Shown: in pieces, positions 61,609-64,000 of the stretch | Numbering within the stretch: the first letter of the stretch is position 1 | How the letters are laid out: each line of letters opens with the position of its first letter | Origin: Limonium bicolor | Taxonomy: Eukaryota > Streptophyta > Magnoliopsida > Caryophyllales > Plumbaginaceae | Assembly: GCA_023374045.1 (NCBI GenBank) | Contig: CM041778.1 | Location: forward strand, 404,176,438-404,240,437 | Reading direction: 5' to 3' | Length of the DNA stretch: 64,000 nucleotides | Program-made: the position numbers and the translations under genes | The notes under the pieces: model-generated | Databases searched by the model: none | Seen by the model: only the letters and a program-made list of their open reading frames with translations | What the model was told of the DNA's origin: nothing

Positions 61609-64000
61609 AAAGCAAACCAAACTCTAGAATGAGTTTTAACACAAAATGGAGCACTAAAACTCCTTAAGACACATTTTTGTCAAAGTGTTCAAAACTTGAC
61701 TTTGGTTGGTCAAATGACCTTGTATACACCCTAATTAATATGTGGGATATTTAATATCACATTATTAGCTCCTAATCCAAAGATTTACAAAAAAATCACA
61801 AATATGGCACTCATTTGTGAACAGTAACCGAAATAGTGCATTTTAAGTAATGTTGACTAAGTATTGTCAAAAGTCAAATTAAAACCCATGTTTGACCATG
61901 TGAGGGCGGCAGGAATAAGGGGTGGAGGACATCACATCCAAGCTTGATCAAAATATCTAACTAAAGTGATGAATCAACATTTACTATACACTTTTCTACT
62001 TTTACCCATACTTAAGTCACCAACCAGCCTTCTCTTTCCTCTTGTCCCATTCCCAGCCGAGTTCCCCTCCTTCATAAATCTCTCAGCCCGAGTTCTTGAG
62101 CAAGAAGAAAGACATTCAAGCACTTGGCATAAGGTAATTAATTTAAGCTTGATTTAGCTCTTTTTTCTCACTTTTCTTCAACCCATCTTTGAGCTAAACA
62201 TCCACCACCTTCATGGCTTCCTTTCAGTTGTTCTATCTTTAATCAAGGAGAGGAAATTTTGGTTGAACAAGGAATAATGACCAAGGATAGTTAAATCATC
62301 ATTTAAGGTAAAAATATACCTTAAGCATGTTCCTTTGATTTCCGAGAATTAGTAGCTGTTTCTTCTGAGTTTATATGATCATTTTCTATTCAAAATCATG
62401 TAGAATCAGTAGCTACACCATTGGCTCAAGGGTGGCCGAATTCAAGAGCAATTTCTACTCTTTAAGACATTTTTGTCTAGGTAAATTCCAAGACTCCCAT
62501 GCCTTGTTATATCCGGTTATTTACCATGGTTTATAAGTCATTTTGATGCTCTTTCATCTCTGGAAATTTAGGCTGAAAAAACCTTGTTAAGCCCTTGGAA
62601 TTTTAAGGTAAAAATCTAGCTTAAAAATGGCTAAAGTTATTCTTATGGTTAGTTCAATTTTTGGAACTTAACCATACCTTATTCTTGCTGTTTGAACATG
62701 TTATGGAGCTGTCTAAATTTTTCCCCCACCTTGCCGTGGCCAAAGTAGTCCTTAAAGCTCATAAATCAAAGGTATAACACCTTAATCTCATGTTTATAAT
62801 ACCTTGGGAGCTAGTGTAAATTATTACCGTGAGTGGACTGTAATGGGTGGTCAATTTTGACTTCAAAAATGACTAGGAAATGTTATAGAAACTTTGGCAA
62901 AGTTAATTAAGTGAATTAATAACATAATTGTCAAATTTAAGACATTATATGAAACTTTGGTAATTATTGAATAAATCTGGTGTGAGGCCGAGATTTATAT
63001 GGTTTTTGATGACATTTAAGTGTAATTTATATTACAATACAATGTTGTAATAAGGCCATGTCATTAGGCCATTTTATTTAAGTTTAAAAGTATATTTAAT
63101 TATTTTATGCACTTAGCATAAGTTCTGGGGTAAAAATGAAATTAAATAAAAATATGGAGGGTTGTAGTGTGATAAAGCCAAGAATTAGAGGTTAAATGGA
63201 ATTTAAATGAAAAAATAAGATTTTATGAAGTTTTGGGGTTAAATTGTAAATGTATAAAAGATTGAGGTACAATATGAAATTACTGAGAGTTAGAGGGTCA
63301 AAATTGTACTGGAGGTCAATGGTTGACCATATGGGAGACCTTGACCAAATTTGGTGATTTATTGAATTAAAAATCAACTTATATTAAGTAATGTATTAAA
63401 TTGTAAAAGTTACATAACATATGGGGTAATAGTGTAATTACCAAAAATTCTGGTATAAAATGATGTTTATAATAGACCTTGATTTATAAGGGATTTTTAG
63501 GAATTTATTTGGTTAAATTTGGAGTTTGAATGAATTATATATGTATAATATATAGTTTTTATGTTATCATTACATTTGGATAACAAATGGGGTAGATGCA
63601 ATAACCGAAAATATATGGGTTAGGAATGACATTTATAACCCTTTAGTATAGTTTGGTATTTTTTGGAATAATATATATGTGGTTTTATGAAGGTATGTGT
63701 ATAATATATAGTTTTAATGACATTAGAAACTATATGTTATAAAATGGGGTCATTTGGTAAATATAGAAAGTTAAGAGGTGGAAATTAATTTAGAACAGAC
63801 CTAGGGTCTGTTCGGTTATTTTGGAAGTTTATAACCATATGTTATAATTATATTAAGGTTTAAATGTTATAAAATAAGAGATATGTTATAAGTGTAACAA
63901 TTATATAACATTTGGGGTTATTATGTAATTTTTGAAAGTATGGGTGAGATTAACTAAAATCGACAGCTTATGGTGAAGTTGGTATTTTATGACTTATTAT
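61609..64000 (+). mobile_element. LTR-like arm C, inverted relative of arm B, cut by the window end
   Basis: Plus-oriented and AT-rich. It resembles the reverse complement of arm B near 44440-44470 (cttaag, cacattttt and aagtg in the same order at about 61664-61692) and shares an aggccgaga block near 62985 with arm B near 43995. A pyrimidine-rich leader-like stretch lies at 62020-62160. The junction between B and C was not fixed to the base. Confidence 0.5.

Overview
The window looks like nuclear DNA of a flowering plant, most likely a eudicot. It is AT-rich, intron-containing and dominated by LTR retrotransposons of the usual plant lineages: a chromodomain-type Ty3/gypsy element, a Tat/Ogre-like element, a SIRE-like copia element and a large non-autonomous element. 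Small DNA transposons lie in the gaps. I could not fix the species. No rRNA, tRNA, CRISPR array or organellar insert was seen.

The only intact host gene I can support is a PHO1-type phosphate exporter on the minus strand (34515 down to 29231). It has 14 coding exons encoding 800 residues, with an N-terminal SPX domain and a C-terminal EXS domain. Every exon junction was phased by hand. One intron uses a GC donor, and intron 1 carries a partial copy of exon 1. A poly(A) signal and a perfect 3'UTR hairpin lie downstream.

Left part: 1-2265 is the 3' end of a long LTR in plus orientation. 2266-5150 holds no recognisable gene. 5150-7702 is a Tat/Ogre-like LTR packed with four kinds of short tandem repeat, followed by its non-coding leader to about 10870. 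11992-24006 is a Ty3/gypsy chromovirus on the minus strand with about 2.57-kb LTRs, primer binding site, polypurine tract and gag-protease-RT-RNaseH-integrase-chromodomain. It is broken by several frameshifts and by a 1.78-kb composite insertion inside its RT. 24007-26410 is the 3' end and LTR of a SIRE-like copia element. A Stowaway MITE (27301-27541) and a foldback palindrome (27722-28065) follow.

Right part: beyond PHO1 are a 1.34-kb inverted-repeat element with internal tandem units (35458-36798), a second short TIR element (37361-38028), and then a very large nest. An LTR-like arm (39676-44561) and an inverted relative (61609-64000 and beyond) face each other head to head. Near their meeting point sits a complete 17.04-kb element (44562-61603) with 6.46-kb LTRs, a 4.1-kb internal region with no detected coding sequence, a tRNA-iMet primer site, a polypurine tract and a perfect TTACC target duplication. 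This is a LARD-like, non-autonomous retrotransposon.

The most unusual signals are: a hidden, strongly diverged tandem array of about 188-bp period inside each giant LTR; arrays of short hairpins inside two different LTR families; and a CAG-GTA motif followed by GATGA shared near the 3' end of all five TGTAACA-type LTR families in the window.
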